From: Oscillospiraceae bacterium
Lineage (GTDB): Bacteria > Bacillota > Clostridia > Oscillospirales > Ruminococcaceae
NCBI GenBank assembly: GCA_015067125.1
Contig: SVNB01000033.1
Span: 1 to 15,938 of the forward strand
DNA length: 15,938 nt
Reading direction: 5' to 3'
The translations under genes were made by a program, and so were the position numbers. The first letter of the stretch is position 1. Each line of letters opens with the position of its first letter. The notes below the pieces were generated by a model. The model was not told the origin of the DNA. It did not search any database and saw only the letters and a program-made list of their open reading frames with translations. Of the stretch, positions 7,836 through 14,760 are shown piece by piece.

Positions 7836-8795
7836 ATGGAAGTTACTGTTCAGCAGTGCTGCGATATCCTTGGGAAAATGGACGATATTGTCATTCTTTG
7901 CCACCGCAACCCCGATGGCGATACCCTTGGAGCGGGTTTTGCGCTTTATTATATTCTTGCGCAGCTTGGCAAACGCAGCAGAATAGAATGCCATGATGAA
8001 ATTCCGGCACAGTATTCATATATGCTCCTTGATTATAAAAAAGAGGATTTTGAACCGAAGGCCGTTGTGGCGGTGGATATTGCCGATGAACAGCTTTTCG
8101 GAGATAATCTTGAAAAATACCGCGGCAAGGTGGATCTTTGCATCGACCACCACGGTTCCAACAAACTTTACGCAAAAAACTGGATAGTAAGAGATACCGC
8201 CGCGGCCACCTGCGAAGTGATAGAGGATATATGCTATGGCTTTGAGGAAGTGCAGCTTACAAAGCTGATTGCGGACTGCATATATACGGGTGTTTCAACT
8301 GATACCGGCTGTTTTCGCTATTCCAATACCACCGGCCACACCCATGCCGTTGCCGGAAGAATGTTTAAAGCCGGCTGCGATTTTGTGATGATAAACCGCG
8401 CCATGTTCGAGGTAAAATCTTTTTCCAGAATAGCTTTGGAAAAAGAGGTGCTTAACACAATAGAGTTCCATTTTGATAAACGCTGCGCCCTTGCGTATAT
8501 TACAAAAGATATGCTTGAACGCACCGGAGCCATAGAAGCGGAGCTTGAAGGGGTTGCCGCCATGCCGCGCGAAATAGAAGGCGTGGAAATCGGCCTTACA
8601 CTGCGCCAGCGCGGAAACGGATATAAAATTTCCGTACGTACCGGCGAAGAAGTGGATGCTTCGGTCCTTTGCGGAAAGCTGGGCGGCGGCGGCCACCGCT
8701 GTGCCGCAGGCTGTTTTGTGGAAGGAAACCTTGAGCACGCAAAAGAAGTAATTCTTAAAACTGCGGAGGAATCTTTTAAGGAGGAATCCGAATGA
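7836..8795 (+). CDS. nrnA: DHH/DHHA1 phosphoesterase (NrnA-type oligoribonuclease/pAp phosphatase)
   Basis: Manganese-dependent phosphoesterase; NrnA enzymes degrade short RNAs (nanoRNAs) and 3',5'-pAp, and some relatives cleave cyclic-dinucleotide products such as pApA. The 319-residue protein shows DHH motifs in order: H23, D27 and D29 in HRNPDGD, VVAVDIADE, and CIDHHGSN (the DHH motif itself). The C-terminal DHHA1 domain has the substrate-binding GGGGHRCAAG at about 283-292. It starts after AGAAGGGAG and ends with an ATGA overlap with truB, which implies coupled translation. The gap of 87 bp to rbfA holds a hairpin. Exact substrate preference cannot be read from sequence. Confidence 0.93.
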   Translation: MEVTVQQCCDILGKMDDIVILCHRNPDGDTLGAGFALYYILAQLGKRSRIECHDEIPAQYSYMLLDYKKEDFEPKAVVAVDIADEQLFGDNLEKYRGKVDLCIDHHGSNKLYAKNWIVRDTAAATCEVIEDICYGFEEVQLTKLIADCIYTGVSTDTGCFRYSNTTGHTHAVAGRMFKAGCDFVMINRAMFEVKSFSRIALEKEVLNTIEFHFDKRCALAYITKDMLERTGAIEAELEGVAAMPREIEGVEIGLTLRQRGNGYKISVRTGEEVDASVLCGKLGGGGHRCAAGCFVEGNLEHAKEVILKTAEESFKEESE

Positions 8796-9691
8796 CAGGA
8801 ATTCTTCCCGTAAAAAAGCCCGCCGGATTTACCTCGTTCGATGTTATCGGAAAGCTTAGGGGCGTTACAAAAACACGCAAAATCGGCCATTCCGGAACTC
8901 TTGACCCGATGGCGACGGGCGTTTTACCGCTTTTCTTTGGCGGAGCGACAAAATGCTGTGATATTCTTCCGTTAGAGGACAAACGCTATGTGGCGGATAT
9001 AAAATTCGGAATAGTTACAGATACCCAGGATACTACCGGCCGCGTGCTCGAAGAGCACAAAAGCAGTGTAACGAAAGATGAATTTAAAGCCTTGTTTTTG
9101 GATTTTACCGGAAAACAGATGCAGCTTCCGCCGATGTATTCCGCCGTTAAAGTAAACGGAAGACCCCTTTATGACCTTGCCAGAGAAGGCAAAACCATAG
9201 AGCGTGCTCAAAAAGAAATAGAAGTTTACGAGATCAAACTTCTGGAATTTGATGAGCATGCTCAAACCGCACGCATAGAAGTTTTTTGCGGCAAAGGCAC
9301 TTTTATCCGCACGCTTATCAATGATATGGGCGAAAAACTTGGCTGCGGTGCCGCCATGAGCGCGCTTGAACGCACAATGGCCGGCGGATTTGATATTTCG
9401 GAATGTTATACCATTGCCGAAGTTGAGGAAATGATGAAATCCGGAACATTCGAAGAGCACCTGATACCCATAGAAGGGCTCTATAAAGGCCTTCCAAGGC
9501 TTATTCTCTGTGATTTTGATAAAAGACTTTACCGCAGCGGAGTGCCGCTGGAACTTTCTAAAAGAGGCTGGGGCGGCGTTTCGGAAAACGTTGCGGTATT
9601 TGATGAGCAGGGTATGCTTCTTGGAATATCCCGCATGGACGAAGAGGCAAACGAGCTTAAGCTTATAAAAATGCTCAATACGGATAAATAA
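8792..9691 (+). CDS. truB: tRNA pseudouridine-55 synthase TruB
   Basis: Isomerises U55 in the T-loop of tRNAs. The 299-residue protein begins with KKPAGFTSFDVI, followed by the catalytic motif GHSGTLDPMATG with the catalytic aspartate at residue 38. Other family segments are KQMQLPPMYSAVKVNGRPLYDLAREG around 109-133 and CGKGTFIRTLINDMG around 168-182. A C-terminal PUA-like domain is plausible from about 225. The start overlaps the nrnA stop by 4 bp. It is the last gene of this operon: a strong terminator follows immediately and ribF, the usual next gene, is not present. Confidence 0.97.
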   Translation: MTGILPVKKPAGFTSFDVIGKLRGVTKTRKIGHSGTLDPMATGVLPLFFGGATKCCDILPLEDKRYVADIKFGIVTDTQDTTGRVLEEHKSSVTKDEFKALFLDFTGKQMQLPPMYSAVKVNGRPLYDLAREGKTIERAQKEIEVYEIKLLEFDEHAQTARIEVFCGKGTFIRTLINDMGEKLGCGAAMSALERTMAGGFDISECYTIAEVEEMMKSGTFEEHLIPIEGLYKGLPRLILCDFDKRLYRSGVPLELSKRGWGGVSENVAVFDEQGMLLGISRMDEEANELKLIKMLNTDK

Positions 9692-9724
9692 AAAAAACAG
9701 GCATCAAGCGATGCCTGTTTTTTT
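9691..9724. terminator. Bidirectional terminator between truB and the acyltransferase gene
   Basis: Perfect 15-bp inverted repeat (9691-9705 with 9710-9724) around a 4-nt AAGC loop. The arms carry seven A and seven T, so it works as an intrinsic terminator in both directions. It lies between the convergent stops of truB and the minus-strand gene. Confidence 0.92.
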
Positions 9725-9736
9725 GTTTTGGTTATA

Positions 9737-10534
9737 TTATTTTTCCATAAGTTCTCTTGCAAAGGCGCTTATTTCCGCGGTTTTGTGTTCTTTAACGTAT
9801 TCCGTGGGAACAATGCCTTTTATTTCAAAGCAAACTTCGCATTTCTTCCAGAAAGGCTTAAGAATTTTATCCGTACCGGTAATATGCGCGACCACCACAG
9901 GGCATTCCGCCTTTTTGGCTATGCGAAAAGCTCCGTGCCGAAAATCCTGCAGAGTTCCATCCTTGCTTACCCAGCCTTCCGGGTAAATTCCGATGGAGCA
10001 GATACCGTCCGTAATAAATTGGGCGGCTTTGTTGATGGTTTTCAATGCCTCGCGGTCATTTTCGCGGTCTATGGGCAAACAGGCGGCTTCGTGAAGAAAA
10101 GAACCGGCCACGGGGTAATTATGTGTTTCTTTTTTGCTGATGAAAGCGATATGGCGCTTTTTAAACAGCAAAAGCGGAACAGCAGGATCCAGCCAATGAA
10201 TATGATTGCATACAAGAAGAAAATTTTCTTTTTCCGGAACAAGTTCTTTTCCGATAATGCGAACTTTTACCCGGAACACCTTGATTATTAAAAAGGCGGT
10301 CTGCACAAGAAGATGATAATAATATCTGTTCTGGTGCAGAATAGGCTTTTTCTTATCCACAAAAATAGAAAGTACGGCGCAATAAGCCAGATGCGCTATT
10401 ATTCCAAGCATAAAAAGATTTACAAAAATCAAAGCTGCTATAATCGGCCACACCCAGCTGTCTATTATGCCGTAAACCGTTACGGTGGAAAGGGCAATAT
10501 ATGTACTTAAAAACAAAATTATATAAAAAAGCAA
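9737..10534 (-). CDS. PlsC-like lysophospholipid (1-acylglycerol-3-phosphate) acyltransferase
   Basis: Membrane enzyme likely to transfer an acyl chain to a lysophospholipid. Two N-terminal hydrophobic stretches (about residues 1-18 and 25-57) precede the acyltransferase domain. Motif I is NHIHWLDP, the HX4D catalytic pair being H111 and D116 in this numbering. IYPEGWVS at about 184-191 is the second motif, with EG-W-V where most family members have EGTR. I chose TTG 10534 because GGGAGGGG lies just upstream of it; the ATG at 10549 is earlier but that site falls inside its reading frame and nothing resembling a ribosome binding site precedes it. It has its own promoter and is convergent with truB. 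The specific acceptor is uncertain. Confidence 0.85.
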   Translation of the reverse strand: MLFYIILFLSTYIALSTVTVYGIIDSWVWPIIAALIFVNLFMLGIIAHLAYCAVLSIFVDKKKPILHQNRYYYHLLVQTAFLIIKVFRVKVRIIGKELVPEKENFLLVCNHIHWLDPAVPLLLFKKRHIAFISKKETHNYPVAGSFLHEAACLPIDRENDREALKTINKAAQFITDGICSIGIYPEGWVSKDGTLQDFRHGAFRIAKKAECPVVVAHITGTDKILKPFWKKCEVCFEIKGIVPTEYVKEHKTAEISAFARELMEK

Positions 10535-10564
10535 AAATACCCCTCCCATTATAATATATTTTAT

Positions 10565-10593
10565 ATTTTAGCACGAAACGGAATAAAAAACAA
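10565..10593 (-). promoter_or_regulatory. Promoter of the acyltransferase gene
   Basis: On the minus strand TTGTTT (10588-10593), a 17-bp spacer, then TAAAAT (10565-10570). The predicted transcript starts near 10558, so the ATG at 10549 would have almost no leader. This favours the TTG start at 10534. Confidence 0.6.
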
Positions 10594-10622
10594 AGCAACA
10601 AATGTTGAAAAAAGCAAGGCAT

Positions 10623-10657
10623 AAAAAAAGGAACGGGCAGAGCCCGTTCCTTTTTTT
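10623..10657 (-). terminator. Intrinsic terminator of the HAD lipoprotein gene
   Basis: Perfect 16-bp inverted repeat (10623-10638 with 10642-10657) with a 3-nt loop, GGAACGGGC core and a T7 tail on the minus strand, 18 bp past the stop codon. It is symmetric enough to act both ways, but only the minus-strand gene ends here. Confidence 0.9.
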
Positions 10658-10675
10658 GTATGGATAAGTTATAAA

Positions 10676-12235
10676 TTATCCGATGTTGTGATAGCCTGCG
10701 TAATCGGAAAGGAAACCGTATTTGAAACCGAGAACGGAATCTTCTTCGGCAGTGCTGAGTGCGAAGGTGTTGATAATTTCTTCAGTGGACATAGCGTTGT
10801 CGATCATGTACTGAAGCTGCTGATCGTTTTTGTCTTCTCTGAAGAGGAGTTCTTCTTCTTTATCAAGTCTTATGGTTTTATCGGAAGGACGGAGACCACG
10901 CATACCGTTTTCTTCACGACCTTGGAGTACATAGTAGGTATCGCCTGCTGCGTTTGCTGCTGCAAGGTCATAACCAAGGGTATCTCTCTGATATACAGCA
11001 AGTTCTGCGATAACGCCGCCGCCATCGGTTACTTTACGGGAAGCGCGGTTGAAGTTGATAACGAGTTTAAGGTTTGCGTATTCGGTGCAGAAGTTGAAGT
11101 CGCCGGTGGAATCCATGAAGCCTGCAAGAGGACCTACGCCGTATTCAGGATAGATAACGCTGTTGATAGCATTAACTTTGCCAACACCCTGAGTCTGATG
11201 ACCAAGAGCTACGTCGCCTTCTACCCATTCGCCGTCGATAACTTTCCAGCCATAGCCGGTTTCGTAATCGTATTTGTTAATATATTTGCCTTCTTCATCT
11301 TTGCAGCGGGTCATTGCGATTGCGCCGGTAACATAGTCACGAAGGCCGAATACATCGATTGCGGCACGGATAGGATCGATTGCGGATGCGGAGCATACCC
11401 AAACGTCGATGCCGTTTTCGTCAAGAACTCTGTAAAGTTCAACAAGGTTTTCGGAAACAGAAACGCCATGAATCCATTCGGTGGTTACAACGCCTGCTTT
11501 GGATTCGATTTCGGGAGAAACCCATTCAACATATTTGGATTCTTCTGCGCCGTATTTGGTGTGAGAAGCGGTTGCAAGAGCATAAACTTCATCGGGAGTC
11601 ATGCCGGTGAACCAATAAAGAATCCAGGGATATGCAACTGCAGGAGATTCGTTGTCATAAATAAGGTCATACATTGCGCGCATTTTTGCTGCAAATTCAA
11701 GCCACATCGGATCAGCCTGGATTTCAGCCTGGCCGGCTTCATCAAGACCTGCAGCATTGAAAGGACCATAGGTATCGTAGAGATAAGAATATGCTGCCAC
11801 GATGTCGTCGATCCAATCCTGGTAGGAAGCATCGTTTACGCTGTAATCGGTACCGCGGGCTTCGTTAAGGTCGCCGATTTCGGTGGAAAGGATGGCGGGC
11901 ATTTCTTCGGGAGTAAATGCAAAAGCCATTACCTGAAGCTGGTGTACGCCAAGCTGTTCTTCGATATCGAAGATGGAGGTGGTGTTGTCGAAGTCGAATA
12001 CTACGTATGCGTTTTCGGTGAATGCATAGGTATCAACAAAATCGTTGATAGCTTTTTTGACTTCGTCAGACCAGTCTGCGTGTTCTACATGAACGATGGT
12101 GGGTTCTGCGGGTTCGTCCGCGGGTTCATCAACGGGTTCGTCTGCGGGCTCGTCAACGGGTTCTTCGTTAGTTCCGCAAGCTGCGAAAGAAAGAACCATT
12201 ACGATTGCGAGAAGCATTGCGAGAAGTTTTTTCAT
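10676..12235 (-). CDS. Secreted HAD-superfamily phosphatase-like lipoprotein
   Basis: 519-residue exported lipoprotein. A basic start and hydrophobic core end in the lipobox LSFAAC with acylated C20. Residues 25-45 are a Glu/Pro/Asp repeat (EPVDEPADEP twice), a likely spacer from the membrane. The HAD catalytic set is complete: motif I DFDNTT (nucleophile D81, acid/base D83), motif II in CSAS (about S282-S284), motif III lysine K353 in GKVNAI, and motif IV DSTGD (D375, D379). The large insert between motifs I and II fits a cap. The motif I context and size recall phosphorylcholine-phosphatase-like HAD enzymes, but that substrate is only a guess. The start follows AAGGAG. Codon use is as biased as in infB, and the promoter is near consensus. 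Confidence 0.88.
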   Translation of the reverse strand: MKKLLAMLLAIVMVLSFAACGTNEEPVDEPADEPVDEPADEPAEPTIVHVEHADWSDEVKKAINDFVDTYAFTENAYVVFDFDNTTSIFDIEEQLGVHQLQVMAFAFTPEEMPAILSTEIGDLNEARGTDYSVNDASYQDWIDDIVAAYSYLYDTYGPFNAAGLDEAGQAEIQADPMWLEFAAKMRAMYDLIYDNESPAVAYPWILYWFTGMTPDEVYALATASHTKYGAEESKYVEWVSPEIESKAGVVTTEWIHGVSVSENLVELYRVLDENGIDVWVCSASAIDPIRAAIDVFGLRDYVTGAIAMTRCKDEEGKYINKYDYETGYGWKVIDGEWVEGDVALGHQTQGVGKVNAINSVIYPEYGVGPLAGFMDSTGDFNFCTEYANLKLVINFNRASRKVTDGGGVIAELAVYQRDTLGYDLAAANAAGDTYYVLQGREENGMRGLRPSDKTIRLDKEEELLFREDKNDQQLQYMIDNAMSTEEIINTFALSTAEEDSVLGFKYGFLSDYAGYHNIG

Positions 12236-12279
12236 AGTGACACTCCTTACATTCTGTGTTTCTACACTTCTTTTTTTGT

Positions 12280-12303
12280 AAATATGGGGCGGACCTCATA
12301 TTT
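12280..12303 (-). promoter_or_regulatory. 5'-end hairpin in the leader of the HAD lipoprotein mRNA
   Basis: On the minus strand AAATATG (12297-12303) pairs with CATATTT (12280-12286), with a further GG/CC pairing inside. It falls at the predicted transcription start, so it would cap the mRNA 5' end and could stabilise it. Confidence 0.45.
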
Positions 12304-12310
12304 CAGTCTA

Positions 12311-12339
12311 ATCATACTAAATCGGCAAATAAAAGTCAA
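12311..12339 (-). promoter_or_regulatory. Strong sigma-A promoter of the HAD lipoprotein gene
   Basis: Minus-strand TTGACT (12334-12339), exact 17-bp spacer, TATGAT (12311-12316). Transcription would start near 12304, leaving a leader of about 70 nt. Confidence 0.8.
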
Positions 12340-12340
12340 T

Positions 12341-12355
12341 AATTCTGACAGAATT
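12341..12355. promoter_or_regulatory. Perfect palindrome next to the -35 box, candidate operator
   Basis: AATTCTGACAGAATT: two 7-bp arms that are exact reverse complements around one central base. It begins 1 bp upstream of the -35 box of the HAD lipoprotein promoter, a position suited to an activator or repressor dimer. I do not recognise the regulator. Confidence 0.5.
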
Positions 12356-12413
12356 GTAACCGAAAACAAGCTATTTTTGCAGGAAATTATTTAATTTTTA
12401 GGTAAATTTATAC

Positions 12414-12450
12414 AAAAAGATACGGCTGATATTATGCAAAAAACAGCCGT
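12414..12450 (-). terminator. Terminator-like hairpin, distal
   Basis: Minus-strand ACGGCTG (12444-12450) pairs with CAGCCGT (12422-12428) across a 15-nt loop. ATC then five T follow. The 7-bp stem and large loop make this a weak terminator candidate. Confidence 0.35.
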
Positions 12451-12515
12451 TAAAACAAAAACGAAGAAAAAGTGATGGATAAATGCGCTTTTTTTGATGA
12501 TATATGAATTATATT

Positions 12516-12538
12516 AAAAAACGGGCCGTGTGCGCCCG
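12516..12538 (-). terminator. Terminator-like hairpin, middle
   Basis: Minus-strand CGGGC (12534-12538) pairs with GCCCG (12522-12526) across a 7-nt loop, followed by six T (12516-12521). Short but GC-only stem with a good U-tract. Confidence 0.5.
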
Positions 12539-12590
12539 AAAAAACAAACAGAACTGTTATATTGCAAGGATGTTTTTTTCTGCAAAAGCA

Positions 12591-12621
12591 AAAAAAAGAC
12601 GGAAAAAATCTTCCGCCTTTT
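12591..12621 (-). terminator. Intrinsic terminator of the solute-binding protein gene
   Basis: Minus-strand AAAAGGCGGAA (12611-12621) pairs with TTCCGTCTTTT (12594-12604) with one G-U pair and a 6-nt loop; the T-run continues to 12591. It lies 10 bp after the stop codon. Confidence 0.8.
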
Positions 12622-12630
12622 GTATTTATA

Positions 12631-14190
12631 TTATTCGCAGAACCGGAAGGTGATATGTCCGCCGTAAACGGAATAATCAAGCCCGGATATGTTTGGAGAA
12701 ACCGCAAAATATGATGTTTCATAAAAAAGCGGAAGCGCCGGCATTGCCTGCAAAAGCATCTGTTCCACAACGGAATATGCTTCTGCCATATCTTCGTAAT
12801 TTTCTTTTTTCGAAGCGCTTGCCACCGCGCTGCTGAAATCCCTGTGATAAAATCCCGTAATATTATCCGCATCCGTAAAAAGAGAGAATATTGCGCCCGG
12901 GTTATCATACTGCGGCGTTATGGGAATAAGGGCAAGGTCATAGTTTTTGGAAGAAACTGCCGCGTTAAGCTCTTCTTCCGTTACCGGAATAAGGTTTATA
13001 AAAACCGCAAGGTTATCCTGAACGCTTTTTTGAACAAACCCCATTGCCGGAATAAATTCTTCCGTACAGATAACCGTTATGGTCGGAAGTTTTGTAAGTC
13101 CCAGTTCCTCAAGTCCCTCTTTAAAAAGGTCGGAAGCCATTTTCGGGTCAAATTCAAAGCCGGCAAAGCTTTCTCCCACCGTTTTGCGGTAGTTTTTTCC
13201 GTTAAGCGTTACGGAAGGCGGAACAAAAGCATCCGCTATCCTGAAGTTTTCTTCTATTTTCGACGCAAGCAGGCTTTTATCTATGGCGTATGCAAAGGCC
13301 CGGCGGATTTTGTGGTTTTTAAGAATTTCGTCATTTGTGTTAAAAGCCATGGCCCAGGTGGTGTTTTCGCTTTCCAGAATATCAAAGCCTTCTTTTTCAA
13401 GAATATCTTTATCCGCCGGATAAAGTACGGAAGCATCAACCGTTTCTTCCAAAAGGCGGTTCACAGCATCCGCTTTCGGGTCGTCCTTTACAAAAAGATA
13501 GACGTTTTCGTATTCCATATTGGCAACGGAACTGTATTCGTTGGGAGAAAGCACATAGCTGTAGTTGTTTATGCGGCGAACATAGTATGCGCCGTTGAAC
13601 ATGGTATATGAAAGTCCAAGACCATAGCGGCCTTTTGTGCTTTCAAAATACGCCCGGTTGCAGGGCATGGCGGCAGCATTGGTAAGAAGATCCGGGAAAA
13701 GCGGATCCGGGTTTTCCAGCGTTATGATAAGCTTATAATCTCCGGCGGTTTTAACGCCAAGAACGTTTTCGTTTGTTTTTCCGTTAAGAATATCTTCGGA
13801 ATTTTTGATATTGAAAAAGTCGCTTCGGGAAGGAGCGGAGGTTTCGGGACTGAAAAGCCGCTGAAACGCAAAAAGAAAATCATCGGAGGTTACGGGGGTT
13901 TCGCCGTCGCTCCAGAAAAGATCTTCGCTTATATAAAAAGTATATTCCAGTCCGTTTTCAGAAACTTCCCATCTTTCTGCCGCACCGGGAATGATGGTTC
14001 CGTTTTCGTCTTTATCAAGAAGTCCCTGAAAACAGTTTTCCACAATAATAAGTTCCGGGTCGCTTTCCGCAAGCTGCGGGTCAAAAGAATCCACGCCTTT
14101 GGGAATATCAAAACCAAGGGTTTTTGGCGCGCTGCAGCCGGAAAAAGCAAAAACAAACGCAATTACAAAACAAAATATTTTTTTGCGCAC
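12631..14190 (-). CDS. Family 5 (oligopeptide-type) ABC transporter solute-binding lipoprotein
   Basis: 519-residue extracellular binding lipoprotein for peptides or similar solutes. The signal peptide ends in the lipobox FSGC with acylated C19. The mature part follows the OppA/DppA pattern: DSFDPQLAESD near the N-terminus, then ENCFQGLLDKDENG, AERWEVSENGLEYTFYI, FWSDGETPVTSDDFLFAFQRL, and farther on KIRRAFAYAIDKSLLA, all family hallmarks. I set the start at GTG 14190 because GGAGGTG sits eight bases upstream; the ATG at 14205 overlaps that ribosome binding site. No permease or ATPase gene lies beside it, so it is an orphan within this window. The ligand cannot be read from the sequence. Confidence 0.92.
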   Translation of the reverse strand: MRKKIFCFVIAFVFAFSGCSAPKTLGFDIPKGVDSFDPQLAESDPELIIVENCFQGLLDKDENGTIIPGAAERWEVSENGLEYTFYISEDLFWSDGETPVTSDDFLFAFQRLFSPETSAPSRSDFFNIKNSEDILNGKTNENVLGVKTAGDYKLIITLENPDPLFPDLLTNAAAMPCNRAYFESTKGRYGLGLSYTMFNGAYYVRRINNYSYVLSPNEYSSVANMEYENVYLFVKDDPKADAVNRLLEETVDASVLYPADKDILEKEGFDILESENTTWAMAFNTNDEILKNHKIRRAFAYAIDKSLLASKIEENFRIADAFVPPSVTLNGKNYRKTVGESFAGFEFDPKMASDLFKEGLEELGLTKLPTITVICTEEFIPAMGFVQKSVQDNLAVFINLIPVTEEELNAAVSSKNYDLALIPITPQYDNPGAIFSLFTDADNITGFYHRDFSSAVASASKKENYEDMAEAYSVVEQMLLQAMPALPLFYETSYFAVSPNISGLDYSVYGGHITFRFCE

Positions 14191-14227
14191 CGCAAACACC
14201 TCCATACTTTAAAAAATTCTACAATAT

Positions 14228-14256
14228 ATATTAACATTCCAAAGCCTTTTTTACAA
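14228..14256 (-). promoter_or_regulatory. Promoter of the solute-binding protein gene
   Basis: Minus-strand TTGTAA (14251-14256), 17-bp spacer, TAATAT (14228-14233). Transcription would start near 14221, about 30 nt before GTG 14190. Confidence 0.6.
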
Positions 14257-14308
14257 TGAAGAAAAAGTTAATTTTAAACAAAATAATAAAATCTTAAACA
14301 TTTAATTA

Positions 14309-14337
14309 TTGTAATGAAAAAAATATTCTGATATACT
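14309..14337 (+). promoter_or_regulatory. Promoter of the CD225/DUF2752 cassette
   Basis: TTGTAA (14309-14314), 17-bp spacer, TATACT (14332-14337) on the plus strand. It is divergent from the solute-binding protein promoter, with about 50 bp between the two -35 boxes. The first gene starts at 14369 after GGGGGA. Confidence 0.65.
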
Positions 14338-14368
14338 GTATTCAAAAGAAACAAATGGGGGAATAAAA

Positions 14369-14737
14369 ATGTTTTGCAGAAACTGCGGCGCGGAAATTCC
14401 CGATGGAGTATATTTCTGCGAAAAATGCGGAGCAAAAACAGAAGAACAGCAAAACGTCTATGCGGGTGAATTTTATGAAAACGCACCGGCGGATTACACA
14501 GAACCCCTTAACACAACAAAATGGATAATCCTTGGCGTTCTTTCGGCTTTTTTCTGCTGTATGCTTGGCGGAATTGTTACCACCGTTTATGCGGCAAAGG
14601 CAAACGGCAACGTCGGCGCCGGAGATATTGAACAGGCGCGGGATAATCTTAAAACGGCAAAACAGTGGTTTCTGGCAACCATGATAATCGCGGCCATAGA
14701 GTTTGTTTTTGGACTGCTTATAGCGTTGGCCGGATAA
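14369..14737 (+). CDS. Zinc-ribbon, CD225/dispanin-domain membrane protein
   Basis: 122-residue protein. The N-terminus is a zinc ribbon with C3, C6, C17 and C20 (CRNCG, CEKCG). A short acidic linker leads to a first membrane segment (about 52-76) and a second (about 101-121). The region between matches the CD225 (dispanin, IFITM-like) domain: FFCCMLGGIV with C63-C64, then GDIEQAR at 85-91 and TAKQWF at 97-101, aligning with the CC...GD..GA....STAK pattern of IFITM proteins. Bacterial members have no established function. The next gene, 23 bp downstream with its own GGAGG site, is a paralogue. A short insert and both membrane segments suggest a hairpin in the cytoplasmic membrane with the ribbon inside; the topology is inferred. 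Confidence 0.88.
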   Translation: MFCRNCGAEIPDGVYFCEKCGAKTEEQQNVYAGEFYENAPADYTEPLNTTKWIILGVLSAFFCCMLGGIVTTVYAAKANGNVGAGDIEQARDNLKTAKQWFLATMIIAAIEFVFGLLIALAG

Positions 14738-14760
14738 TATTTTTTCAGGAGGCGAAAATT

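Larger units (their letters stand above)
12356..12593. other. Gene-free AT-rich stretch between two minus-strand lipoprotein genes
   Basis: No credible coding region or RNA gene was recognised. It holds two hairpins followed by U-tracts on the minus strand (listed separately) in addition to the terminator of the upstream gene, and A/T homopolymer runs. A small minus-strand transcript ending at one of these hairpins is possible but unsupported by a clear promoter. Confidence 0.4.

Noticed and set aside
4431..7994. 1187-codon open frame on the minus strand opposite ylxQ, infB, rbfA and nrnA
   Set aside because: It crosses four well-recognised genes, is Phe/Cys/Arg-rich with no domain I recognise, and has no ribosome binding site. 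The codon bias of the sense genes explains the lack of stops.
10688..12394. 568-codon open frame on the plus strand opposite the HAD lipoprotein
   Set aside because: The sense gene has a signal peptide, complete HAD motifs, promoter and terminator. The antisense frame is a codon-bias shadow rich in Cys, Phe and Val.
12450..12908. 152-codon minus-strand frame over the gene-free stretch
   Set aside because: It overlaps the end of the solute-binding protein gene in another frame, has no good start signal and runs through the terminator hairpins.
12844..13611. 255-codon plus-strand frame opposite the solute-binding protein
   Set aside because: Basic, low-complexity shadow; the sense frame matches family 5 binding proteins throughout.
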